Source: Oscillospiraceae bacterium
Lineage (GTDB): Bacteria > Bacillota_A > Clostridia > Oscillospirales > Ruminococcaceae
Length of the DNA: 13,209 bases
Assembly (NCBI GenBank): GCA_017414145.1
Contig: JAFPQL010000149.1
Span: 1-13,209 of the forward strand
Reading direction: 5' to 3'
The notes below the pieces were generated by a model. That model had not been told where the DNA came from. It did not search any database and saw nothing but the letters and a program-made list of their open reading frames with translations. Positions 1-6,467 of the stretch are shown one piece after another. Each line of letters opens with the position of its first letter. The first letter of the stretch is position 1. The position numbers and the translations under genes were made by a program.

Positions 1-2370
1 GTCGCCCATCTTCCGGAGCATATCCGGCTTGACATCGGTGAACATCGCCGAGACGAGCTTGATTCCGCCGACAGATGCCGCATCCTTGAACAGGTCGGCA
101 AGCTGCGAATTGGCGAGCTTCTGGTTCAGGCGGTCGATCTCACGCGCCTGTTCTCTGGATTCCGCCGCGAGTGCCGCGCACTTTTCGGGCAGCTCCGCCG
201 GATTTGCGAGCTTCAGCGCTCTGGCGGCGTCCGCGAGAGTCTTTTCGGTCTGTGCAAACAGGTCGAGGACATTGGCGCCGGTCACCAGCTCAATTCTGCG
301 GACGCCTGCCGCGACCGAGCTTTCGGAGACAATGCGGCAGAGCCCGATCTGCGCGGTGTTGGAAACATGGGTACCGCCGCAGAATTCAATCGAATCGCCT
401 GCCGTGACGACGCGGACGACATCGCCGTACTTCTCGCCGAACAGTGCCATAGCGCCGAGCTTCTTCGCTTCTTCAATCGGCATTTCCTTTGTCGTGACGG
501 GCAGTGCCGCCAGAATCTCACCGTTGATGAGGTGCTCGATGCGGCTGAGCTCGTCCTTCTCCGTCGCGGAGAAATGGGAGTAGTCAAAGCGGCAGCGCTC
601 TGCCGTGACAAGCTGTCCGGACTGGTGAACATGGTCGCCCAGCACCTTGCGCAGCGCCGCCTGCAGCAGATGTGCGGCGGTGTGGTTGCGCATGATCGCG
701 TGACGGCGCTCTGCGTCGATCTTTGCAGTGACGGTGTCGCCGACGCGCAAAGTTCCCTGCTCCAGCGAGCCGATGTGCAGCCAGTGTCCGTCGCCGTCCT
801 TCTGCGTATCATCGACGGAGAAGGAGCCGTCGCCCTCGATCTCGCCGGTGTCGCCGATCTGTCCGCCGCTCTCGGCGTAGAACGGGGTTCTGTCGAGAAT
901 CAGCACGCCGTCACGGCCCGCTTCCAGTGTCTCAACTGCCTGTCCGTCCGCGATGATTGCGAGAATCTTCGCCTCGCCGCATTCCTCCGCATAGCCGGTG
1001 AACACGGTCTTTTCGATGCCCTTCGGCACAGCCGCATCACCGCCCCACGAGGTCTTGACCTTTGAGGCGCGGTCGGCGCGGGCGCGCTTTTTCTGCTCGT
1101 CCATCAGGGCGCGGAAGCCCTCCTCGTCCACGGTCATGCCCTGTTCCGCCGCCATTTCCGCGGTCAGGTCAATCGGGAAGCCGTAGGTATCGCTCAGGGT
1201 AAAGACATCCTTGCCGGGAATCTCGGTCAGACCGGCAGCACGCAGCGCGGAAATCGTGCCGGTGAGCATCTCGGTGCCGCGGTCAATCGTGCGGGCAAAG
1301 CTCTCCTCCTCAAAGCGGATGATGCGGAGAATGAGATCCTGCTTGTCGATCAGCTCCGGATAGGCGCTGCCGCTCTCCTTGATGACGGTTTCTGCGACCT
1401 CGTGCAGGAACGGACGGTTGATGCCGAGCAGTCTGCCGTGACGCGCAGCGCGGCGCAGCAGGCGCTTCAGCACATAGCCTCTGCCGTCGTTTGCCGGGGT
1501 GATGCCGTCGCCGACCATGAACACCGTCGAACGGATGTGGTCGGTGATGACGCGGAGCGAAACATCGGTTTTCTCGTTGTCGTGGTACTGCACGCCCGCA
1601 ATGCGGCAGATGTGCTTCATGATATTCTGAACGGTATCGACCTCGAACAGATTGTCCACACCCTGCATTGCAACAGCCAGGCGCTCAAGCCCCATGCCGG
1701 TGTCGATGTTCTTGTTCTTCATTTCCTCGTAGTGACCCTTGCCGTCGCTGTTGAACTGCGAGAAGACCAGATTCCAGATCTCGATGACGCGGTCGCAGTC
1801 AGAGGCCTGCTCAAAGCTCTCGAAGGGCCCGTACTGTTCGCCGCGGTCAAAGTGAATCTCGGAGCAGGGGCCGCACGGACCGGAGCCGTGCTCCCAGAAG
1901 TTGTCCTCCTTGCCCAGGCGGATAATCCGCTCCTTCGGGATGCCGATTTTGTTCATCCAGATGGCTTCCGCCTCATCGTCGCTCTCAAAGACGGTGATCC
2001 ACAGTCTGTCTGCCGGGATTTTCAGCTCCCCGGTCAGGAACTCCCATGCCCATTCGATCGCTTCGGTCTTGAAATAATCGCCGAAGGAGAAATTGCCCAG
2101 CATCTCAAAGAAGGTGCCGTGACGGGCGGTCTTGCCGACGCGCTCGATATCGGGCGTGCGGATGCACTTCTGGCAGGTGGTGACGCGGACATTGGGCGGA
2201 ACCGCCTGTCCGAGGAAGAATTTTTTGAGCGGCGCCATGCCGGAATTGATGAGCAGCAGAGAATTGTCGCCCTTCGGGATCAGGGACGCGCTGTCCATAC
2301 GGGTATGCCCCTTGCGCTCGAAGAAAGAGAGATACTGCTCACGAAGCTGGTTTAATCCTGTCCATTCCAT
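1..2370 (-). CDS. alaS: Alanyl-tRNA synthetase, 3' end cut by window edge
   Basis: Cytoplasmic class II enzyme that charges tRNA(Ala) and clears mischarged Ser/Gly through its editing domain. The minus-strand frame is open from ATG 2368-2370 (MEWTGLNQLREQ) to position 1, about 790 codons. Full-length AlaRS has about 875 residues, so most of the C-terminal C-Ala domain lies outside the window. Visible blocks, in order: GMAPLKKFFLG near the N-terminus; a class II motif 2 region with HGTFFEMLGNFSFGDYFK; GSGPCGPCSEIHFDRG; the GDGITPANDGRGYVLKRLLR stretch before the tRNA-recognition helices; the editing-domain start TPFYAESGGQIGDTG; and editing-site metal ligands H563-x3-H567 and C664-GGT-H668. 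These sit within one or two residues of the E. coli numbering as I recall it. The start is supported by a minus-strand AAAGGAAA Shine-Dalgarno and by the promoter at 2451-2479. Identity is secure; only the 3' end is missing. Confidence 0.97.
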   Translation of the reverse strand, partial: MEWTGLNQLREQYLSFFERKGHTRMDSASLIPKGDNSLLLINSGMAPLKKFFLGQAVPPNVRVTTCQKCIRTPDIERVGKTARHGTFFEMLGNFSFGDYFKTEAIEWAWEFLTGELKIPADRLWITVFESDDEAEAIWMNKIGIPKERIIRLGKEDNFWEHGSGPCGPCSEIHFDRGEQYGPFESFEQASDCDRVIEIWNLVFSQFNSDGKGHYEEMKNKNIDTGMGLERLAVAMQGVDNLFEVDTVQNIMKHICRIAGVQYHDNEKTDVSLRVITDHIRSTVFMVGDGITPANDGRGYVLKRLLRRAARHGRLLGINRPFLHEVAETVIKESGSAYPELIDKQDLILRIIRFEEESFARTIDRGTEMLTGTISALRAAGLTEIPGKDVFTLSDTYGFPIDLTAEMAAEQGMTVDEEGFRALMDEQKKRARADRASKVKTSWGGDAAVPKGIEKTVFTGYAEECGEAKILAIIADGQAVETLEAGRDGVLILDRTPFYAESGGQIGDTGEIEGDGSFSVDDTQKDGDGHWLHIGSLEQGTLRVGDTVTAKIDAERRHAIMRNHTAAHLLQAALRKVLGDHVHQSGQLVTAERCRFDYSHFSATEKDELSRIEHLINGEILAALPVTTKEMPIEEAKKLGAMALFGEKYGDVVRVVTAGDSIEFCGGTHVSNTAQIGLCRIVSESSVAAGVRRIELVTGANVLDLFAQTEKTLADAARALKLANPAELPEKCAALAAESREQAREIDRLNQKLANSQLADLFKDAASVGGIKLVSAMFTDVKPDMLRKMGD

Positions 2371-2450
2371 AATAACGGATTTCCTTTCCTTTGCGGCTGT
2401 GTCGCCGCAGCATCAGCGGCTGTGCGTCTGCGCATAGCCATACAGTATAT

Positions 2451-2479
2451 AGTATACAGCAAAAATCCTGTTTTGTCAA
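2451..2479 (-). promoter_or_regulatory. Sigma-A promoter of alaS
   Basis: On the minus strand, TTGACA (2474-2479) is followed by a 17-nt spacer and TATACT (2451-2456). Transcription would start near 2444, giving a leader of about 75 nt. That is too short for a T-box, and I saw no T-box-like sequence, so T-box control of this alaS is not supported here. Confidence 0.82.
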
Positions 2480-2696
2480 TCAGCGGAGCCAAGAAAAATG
2501 CTGCGGGCGGGCGCGGAGCCCGCGCTGGCAATTCCGAAAGCCCTCCGCGGGCAAAAACATGGCACTGCCGCAATTCGCCTCTGAGTGCGAATGCAAAGTA
2601 TGCAGTTCGGAACGAGGAGCGAGGCGCTGTTCCGCGGAAATCCGGCGCGGACAGGCAGTACGGCTGAACCGGAAGAATGCCGCATTCCGTACACAA

Positions 2697-2728
2697 TGCA
2701 ATGTTGCAATCTTGCAATGTTGCAGTCT
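2697..2728 (+). repeat. Tandem 8-bp repeat array A (4 units)
   Basis: Four head-to-tail octamers: TGCAATGT, TGCAATCT, TGCAATGT and TGCAGTCT. Each junction creates TTGCAA, which is itself a palindrome. The last unit has one change (A to G at position 5). The array lies in the gene-free region upstream of alaS. Function unknown. Confidence 0.9.
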
Positions 2729-2747
2729 TCGCACGCTCCTGACACTA

Positions 2748-2771
2748 TGCAATGTTGCAATGTTGCAATCT
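2748..2771 (+). repeat. Tandem 8-bp repeat array B (3 units)
   Basis: Three octamers, TGCAATGT, TGCAATGT and TGCAATCT, in the same orientation as the array at 2697-2728 and 19 nt after it. Positions 2748-2772 form the left arm of a 25-bp perfect inverted repeat whose right arm is 3079-3103. Confidence 0.9.
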
Positions 2772-3073
2772 TCAGCACACGAAAGCGTGAAAGCGCAGTC
2801 AATCACGCCGATGCGGTTTGGAATCGCAGCCCGCACTGCAAGCGCTGATTCCCCGCAAAGCCCCGACCGGAACCGCCTCAGCTTCAGCGCATGATTTTTC
2901 AAGCAGCAGCGAAGAAAACAGCATTTCAGGACAAACCGTTTCACCGCGCAGATTCAGAAAAAACAGTGCCGAACTCCATGCCTGTGTCCGACACGATAAT
3001 TACTTATAAATTTTAATCTCTCGTGAAGAAGGACAGCAGCCGTCTGCCGCGGCGCCTGTGCATGCGCCCGTTC

Positions 3074-3103
3074 ATTGCAAGATTGCAACATTGCAACATT
3101 GCA
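3074..3103 (-). repeat. Tandem 8-bp repeat array C, inverted
   Basis: Read on the minus strand, this is TGCAATGT, TGCAATGT, TGCAATCT and a partial TGCAAT. It is the reverse complement of the array at 2748-2772 over 25 bp (3079-3103). It also matches the first array over about 23 bp in inverted orientation. The region therefore has a terminal-inverted-repeat look, spanning about 2697 to 3105. Confidence 0.9.
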
Positions 3104-3168
3104 ACTGTGTGTAAGTGTGCAACGGGCGTCCGGCGTGAGGAGCTGTTCCGGCGCCCAAAATGCAGAAC

Positions 3169-3194
3169 GCCCCGCCGCGTTTTTGCGGCAGGGC
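3169..3194 (-). terminator. Stem-loop, possible terminator of the dockerin-like gene
   Basis: On the minus strand, GCCCTGCCGC and GCGGCGGGGC form a 10-bp stem containing one U-G wobble, with a 6-nt loop AAAAAC. On the plus strand the same site has a C-A mismatch, so the hairpin is better as minus-strand RNA. It starts about 84 nt after the stop of the minus-strand dockerin-like gene. The downstream tract is U-poor, so an intrinsic terminator is plausible but weak. Confidence 0.4.
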
Positions 3195-3278
3195 ATCCCC
3201 TGAATGCTGACTGCAATTCAGATTTCATCATCATTCATCCACTGTGAGAAGTCCGCTGTCTCATCGAAGCTTCTCCCG

Positions 3279-3701
3279 TCACTTTAATGTCTCAGCCAAA
3301 AACTCCTCCATTGAAAGATCATAGCCTGCATTTCTCAATCCTGCATAGCGCAAAGCCAGTGTGGCATCATAGGCGTCCACAGGATACCATTTCTTTTCAA
3401 ATTCACACCACCATGTTTTCCCATCCACATTGGCGAATTGGAGCTGCACCTCCGTCAATGCGTCCGGCAGATCAAGCATTGCAAATAAAAACTGATCCAA
3501 AATCAAAGTTGCATCATACGCCGTCACTTCACCGTCCAAATCGACATCACCCAGAGAATACAGGGACAGGTCTTCGCCAAGTGCGTATTCCGGAAGATGA
3601 AGATACGCATTTTCATCCCCCGCAAAGGCAGAAACCGGAGCCGCGCAGACCGCGAGCACACCGGCGGACAGCACCGAAAGCAGTTTTGTCAGTTTTTTCA
3701 T
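3279..3701 (-). CDS. Small secreted dockerin-like protein
   Basis: A 140-residue exported protein made of a signal peptide and a dockerin-like module, with no enzymatic domain. Residues 1-27 are a classical signal peptide (MKKLTKLL, hydrophobic core, likely cleavage after AFA). The first calcium loop is D52-V-D54-L-D56-G with D63 at loop position 12, followed by helix ATLILDQF. The second segment begins NVDG at 91-94, continues with an aromatic insertion of about 13 residues (KTWWCEFEKKWYP), and ends V-D-A-Y-D112-ATLALRYAG. The shared AYDATL shows the two halves are duplicates, the second having an interrupted loop. The frame is open further upstream, but the start at 3699-3701 is chosen because GGAGGGG lies just before it and the signal peptide begins there. 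It may bind a cohesin on a cellulosome-type scaffold, or be a degenerate EF-hand protein. The binding partner is unknown. Confidence 0.8.
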   Translation of the reverse strand: MKKLTKLLSVLSAGVLAVCAAPVSAFAGDENAYLHLPEYALGEDLSLYSLGDVDLDGEVTAYDATLILDQFLFAMLDLPDALTEVQLQFANVDGKTWWCEFEKKWYPVDAYDATLALRYAGLRNAGYDLSMEEFLAETLK

Positions 3702-3773
3702 AAGAACCCCTCCGTTCCGTTCAATCAGCATCCGTTTGTTGAACAGCATCCCGACTGTGCTGTTTCTGATTTG

Positions 3774-3802
3774 ATTATATCACACTGAATTAAAAAAGTC
3801 AA
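3774..3802 (-). promoter_or_regulatory. Promoter of the dockerin-like gene
   Basis: The minus strand carries TTGACT (3797-3802), a 17-nt spacer and a perfect TATAAT (3774-3779). The spacer ends in TGA, giving an extended -10 (TGN). Transcription would start near 3767, about 65 nt before the start codon. Confidence 0.85.
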
Positions 3803-3970
3803 CGCACATTTTCATAGAAAATATAGAAACCATTTTGTGGAAAACATCGAAAACGGAACCGTTTTTCCGCCTGCCGCCGCAGGATGCACCGAAACCGCAA
3901 TTCTGTCACGGCGCCGCCTGATTCCGGACTCCTGACTTTTCAAAAGAGCAAAAAACGCGCAGTTTTCCTC

Positions 3971-3999
3971 TTGCATTTTCTGCCGATATATAGTATAAT
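3971..3999 (+). promoter_or_regulatory. Promoter of the transketolase-led cluster
   Basis: TTGCAT (3971-3976), a 17-nt spacer and a perfect TATAAT (3994-3999), about 50 nt before the tktN start. It is the only strong promoter I see for the eight plus-strand genes that follow. Confidence 0.8.
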
Positions 4000-4049
4000 A
4001 AACATAGCTGTGCGCCGGCAAAGGCGGCGGCGGAAAGGAAGATGAACTT

Positions 4050-4895
4050 ATGGACGAAATGCTTGTCAGGCAGCTGCAAATCCATGCGTGCCATATCCGT
4101 ATGGGAATCATCGACGGCGTGTACCACGCAAAGTCGGGTCACCCGGGCGGCTCCCTCTCGATCGCAGATCTGCTGACCTACCTCTACTTCACCAGAATGC
4201 ATGTGTATCCGGATAATCCGGACTTTGCCGAGCGCGACCGCTTCGTGCTGTCAAAGGGTCACACCGCCCCCGCGCTCTACGCAGCGCTTGCCGAGAAAGG
4301 CTTCTTCCCGATGGACGAGATGAAAACGCTCCGTCACATCGGCGCAAGACTGCAGGGACATCCCTGCATCACAATCCCCGGCGTGGACATGAGCTCCGGC
4401 TCGCTGGGTCAGGGCATCTCCGCCGCGTGCGGCATGGCGCTGGCCGGCAAGCACAGAGGCGATAACTACCGCGTCTACACCGTGCTGGGCGACGGCGAAA
4501 TCGAAGAGGGTCAGGTCTGGGAGGCTGCGATGTTCGCGGCACACTACGGCCTCGACAACCTCACCGCAATCGTGGACAACAACGGCCTTCAGATCGACGG
4601 CAAAATCACCGAGGTCTGTTCGCCGGAGCCGATTCCCGCAAAGTTTGAGGCATTCGGCTGGCGCGTCTTTGAGGCGGATGCCCACGACTTCAACGACCTC
4701 GACCGCGTCTTCCGCGAGGCGGAGCGCGTCACCGGTCAGCCCGTCGCAATCATTCAGCACTCCGTCAAGGGCAAGGGCGTGTCCTTCATGGAAAATCAGG
4801 TCGGCTGGCACGGCACCGCGCCGAACGCCGAGCAGTACGAAAAGGCAATGGATGAGCTGAAGCAGGCTCTGAGCAGACTGGAGGCGCAGGCATGA
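4050..4895 (+). CDS. Transketolase, N-terminal subunit
   Basis: 281 residues forming the thiamine-diphosphate-binding half of a split transketolase, which moves two-carbon ketol units in the non-oxidative pentose phosphate pathway in the cytoplasm. Visible: SGHPGGS at 29-35; LSKGHTAPALY at about 67-77; SSGSLGQG in the middle; and the thiamine-diphosphate motif from GDGE (147-150) through the DNN at 176-178, which binds the diphosphate through a divalent metal. The N-terminal half is the usual length for split enzymes; full-length transketolases have about 660 residues on one chain. The start ATG 4050 follows AAAGGAA with 9-nt spacing. An ATG at 4042 is out of frame. The gene overlaps the next by four bases (ATGA), so the two subunits are translationally coupled. 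A related dihydroxyacetone- or 1-deoxyxylulose-type enzyme is less likely, because partner and layout match split transketolase. Confidence 0.93.
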   Translation: MDEMLVRQLQIHACHIRMGIIDGVYHAKSGHPGGSLSIADLLTYLYFTRMHVYPDNPDFAERDRFVLSKGHTAPALYAALAEKGFFPMDEMKTLRHIGARLQGHPCITIPGVDMSSGSLGQGISAACGMALAGKHRGDNYRVYTVLGDGEIEEGQVWEAAMFAAHYGLDNLTAIVDNNGLQIDGKITEVCSPEPIPAKFEAFGWRVFEADAHDFNDLDRVFREAERVTGQPVAIIQHSVKGKGVSFMENQVGWHGTAPNAEQYEKAMDELKQALSRLEAQA

Positions 4896-5839
4896 GCGAT
4901 GTAATCAAGAAGGCGACCCGTGAAAGCTACGGCGAAGCGCTGACTGCACTTGCCGAAAAATATCCGAATCTCGTGGTGCTGGACGCAGACCTCGCCGCTG
5001 CAACCAAGACCGGCATCTTCAAGAAGGCGTATCCCGACCGTCACTATGACTGCGGCATCGCCGAGGCAAACATGATGGGCGTCGCGGCGGGTCTTGCGGC
5101 GGCCGGCATGATTCCGTTCGCATCGTCCTTTGCGATGTTCGCGGCGGGCAGAGCCTTTGAAATCGTCCGCAATTCGATCGGTTATCCGCATCTGAATGTC
5201 AAGATCGGCGCGACCCATGCCGGCATCTCCGTCGGTGAGGACGGCGCGACGCATCAGTGCTGCGAGGACATCGCCCTCATGCGCACGATTCCGGGCATGA
5301 CCGTCATCAATCCCGCCGACGACACCGAAGCCAGAGCTGCCGTCGAAGCCGCGATTCTGCACGACGGTCCGGTCTACTGCCGCTTCGGCAGACTCGCCGT
5401 TCCGGTCATCAACGATCCGGCAACCTACAAATTCGAGCTCGGCAAGGGTGTGACGCTCCGCGAGGGCACGGACGCTGCGGTCATCGCAACCGGCCTGATG
5501 GTCAATGAGGCGCTGAACGCCGCCGAAACGCTCGCTGCCGAGGGCATCTCCGTCCGCGTCATCAACATCCACACGATCAAGCCGCTCGACGAGGAGCTGG
5601 TTCTGAAGGCAGCAAAGGACTGCGGCACGATCGTCACGGCAGAGGAGCACAGCATCATTGGCGGCCTCGGCTCCGCCGTTGCGGAATGTGTCTGTGCCGG
5701 CTGTCCGGTTCCGGTCAGACGCGTCGGTGTCAACGACACCTTCGGCCACTCCGGCCCTGCCGTCGAGCTGCTGAAGGAGTTCGGCCTGTCCGCTGAGCAT
5801 ATCGCAGAAGTCGTCCGCGAGGCAGTCAAGGCAAAATAA
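4892..5839 (+). CDS. Transketolase, C-terminal subunit
   Basis: 315 residues comprising the pyrimidine-binding domain and the C-terminal transketolase domain. It supplies the catalytic glutamate that activates the thiamine aminopyrimidine, likely E58 in CGIAEANMMG. The flanking segments DADLAAATKT (about 31-40), the helix after GVAAGLAAAGM, GATHAGISVGEDGATHQ and GPVYCRFGR are typical of the family. The C-terminal part contains INIHTIKPLD and EEHSIIGGLGSAVAE, normal for transketolase C domains. The ATG overlaps the stop of the N-terminal subunit, with GGAGG at 4880-4884. It must pair with that subunit to form the active site. The vanZ-like gene begins only 3 nt after its stop. Confidence 0.94.
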   Translation: MSDVIKKATRESYGEALTALAEKYPNLVVLDADLAAATKTGIFKKAYPDRHYDCGIAEANMMGVAAGLAAAGMIPFASSFAMFAAGRAFEIVRNSIGYPHLNVKIGATHAGISVGEDGATHQCCEDIALMRTIPGMTVINPADDTEARAAVEAAILHDGPVYCRFGRLAVPVINDPATYKFELGKGVTLREGTDAAVIATGLMVNEALNAAETLAAEGISVRVINIHTIKPLDEELVLKAAKDCGTIVTAEEHSIIGGLGSAVAECVCAGCPVPVRRVGVNDTFGHSGPAVELLKEFGLSAEHIAEVVREAVKAK

Positions 5840-5842
5840 CAG

Positions 5843-6451
5843 ATGCCGGGTTCATTCTTTGTCATTCAAAATGCGATTCAGGATTCGCTGTGCTGGGGCG
5901 GGATCTTTTTCCTGCTCCTGTACGGCATTTCCTGTGCCCGCAGGAAAAAGATGCAGCCGATCCTGACGCTCCGCCATGCGGGGCTGTTTATGCTCTGCTG
6001 CTACTGCGGCGCGCTGATGAGCCTCACCGGAATGTTTGAGTTTCTGCCGGGCGGAACACATCACCTCTGCAATCCCTTCACGGGCTTTGACATGAGTCCG
6101 CCGTTCCGCGGCAATGTCTACCGCCCGATCCGGCAGAATTTCTGGCTCTTTGTGCCGCTGGGCTTCCTCATTCCCGCCAATTTTCCAAAAGCGTTCGGGA
6201 AATTCCTGCGGACGGTGCTGCTCGGCTTTGCCGTCTCGCTGACAATCGAGCTGCTGCAGGGCTTCATTCACCGGCAGCAGGAGCTCGACGATCTGATGAT
6301 CAATACAGCGGGAACGGCTGCGGGCTTCGGGTTCTGGTTTTCGCTGCTGCGGCGCGAAACCAGGCTCTGGCAGCGGGTGCTGCTGCTTGTACTGACCCTG
6401 TTTCTGACCGCGGCGGGACTGCACTATGTCCGGTCCCTCTGTGCAATGTAA
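5843..6451 (+). CDS. VanZ-family membrane protein
   Basis: A 202-residue integral membrane protein with about five or six hydrophobic segments (roughly residues 15-31, 45-64, 94-110, 120-140, 150-168 and 175-195). The family signature is visible: NFWLFVPLGFLIP, then ELLQGF, then a conserved acidic stretch ELDDLMINTAGTAAGF. VanZ was first described in teicoplanin resistance; most chromosomal homologues have no proven role. The Shine-Dalgarno is poor (AAGGC, 9 nt before ATG) and the start is 3 nt after the transketolase stop, so translation is probably coupled. It lies directly upstream of a MurL-like gene, which fits an envelope role but does not prove one. The presence of this family alone should not be read as glycopeptide resistance. 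Confidence 0.82.
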   Translation: MPGSFFVIQNAIQDSLCWGGIFFLLLYGISCARRKKMQPILTLRHAGLFMLCCYCGALMSLTGMFEFLPGGTHHLCNPFTGFDMSPPFRGNVYRPIRQNFWLFVPLGFLIPANFPKAFGKFLRTVLLGFAVSLTIELLQGFIHRQQELDDLMINTAGTAAGFGFWFSLLRRETRLWQRVLLLVLTLFLTAAGLHYVRSLCAM

Positions 6452-6467
6452 AGGAGGCATTTTCCGC

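Larger units (their letters stand above)
2371..3278. other. Long intergenic region without a recognisable gene
   Basis: A 908-bp gap between two minus-strand genes. Short open frames occur in all frames, but none has a plausible start with Shine-Dalgarno, a recognisable domain, or hydrophobic or helical periodicity typical of a real protein. What it does hold is the alaS leader and promoter at its left end, a GC-rich hairpin at 2507-2523 (GCGGGC, 5-nt loop, GCCCGC), three arrays of an 8-bp repeat (2697-2728, 2748-2771, 3074-3103), an AT-rich patch around 2995-3016, and a strong hairpin at 3169-3194 downstream of the dockerin gene. It could be a decayed gene, a small non-autonomous element, or host an unrecognised RNA. 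Nothing in the sequence decides between these. Confidence 0.7.
3702..4049. other. Divergent intergenic region
   Basis: A 348-bp region between the minus-strand dockerin-like gene and the plus-strand transketolase cluster. It holds one promoter for each side. The roughly 170 bp between the promoters (3803-3970) contain a small AAAACG/CGTTTT hairpin near 3850-3865 and a CCTGC/GCAGG hairpin at 3870-3883, but no gene. This spacing leaves room for regulator binding sites; no clear operator was recognised. Confidence 0.7.

Noticed and set aside
1402..2355. A 317-codon plus-strand frame opposite alaS
   Set aside because: The minus strand is unmistakable AlaRS throughout; the plus frame is its shadow.
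2371..2450. T-box leader for alaS
   Set aside because: The promoter leaves only about 75 nt of leader and no T-box core sequence was seen.
2391..2944. Overlapping frames of 100-167 codons in the alaS-dockerin gap
   Set aside because: Composition is low-complexity and Arg/Ser/Cys-rich on both strands, frames cross the 8-bp repeats, and no ribosome site or domain supports any of them.
2697..3105. CRISPR array
   Set aside because: Units are 8 bp and directly adjacent with no spacers, and no cas gene is present.
4796..5800. A 334-codon minus-strand frame opposite the transketolase C subunit
   Set aside because: Shadow of a clear transketolase gene, with no motif or ribosome site.
5843..6451. 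Glycopeptide resistance cluster because of the VanZ homologue
   Set aside because: No vanH, vanA-type ligase, vanX or vanRS genes are in the window; VanZ-family proteins are widespread without resistance.
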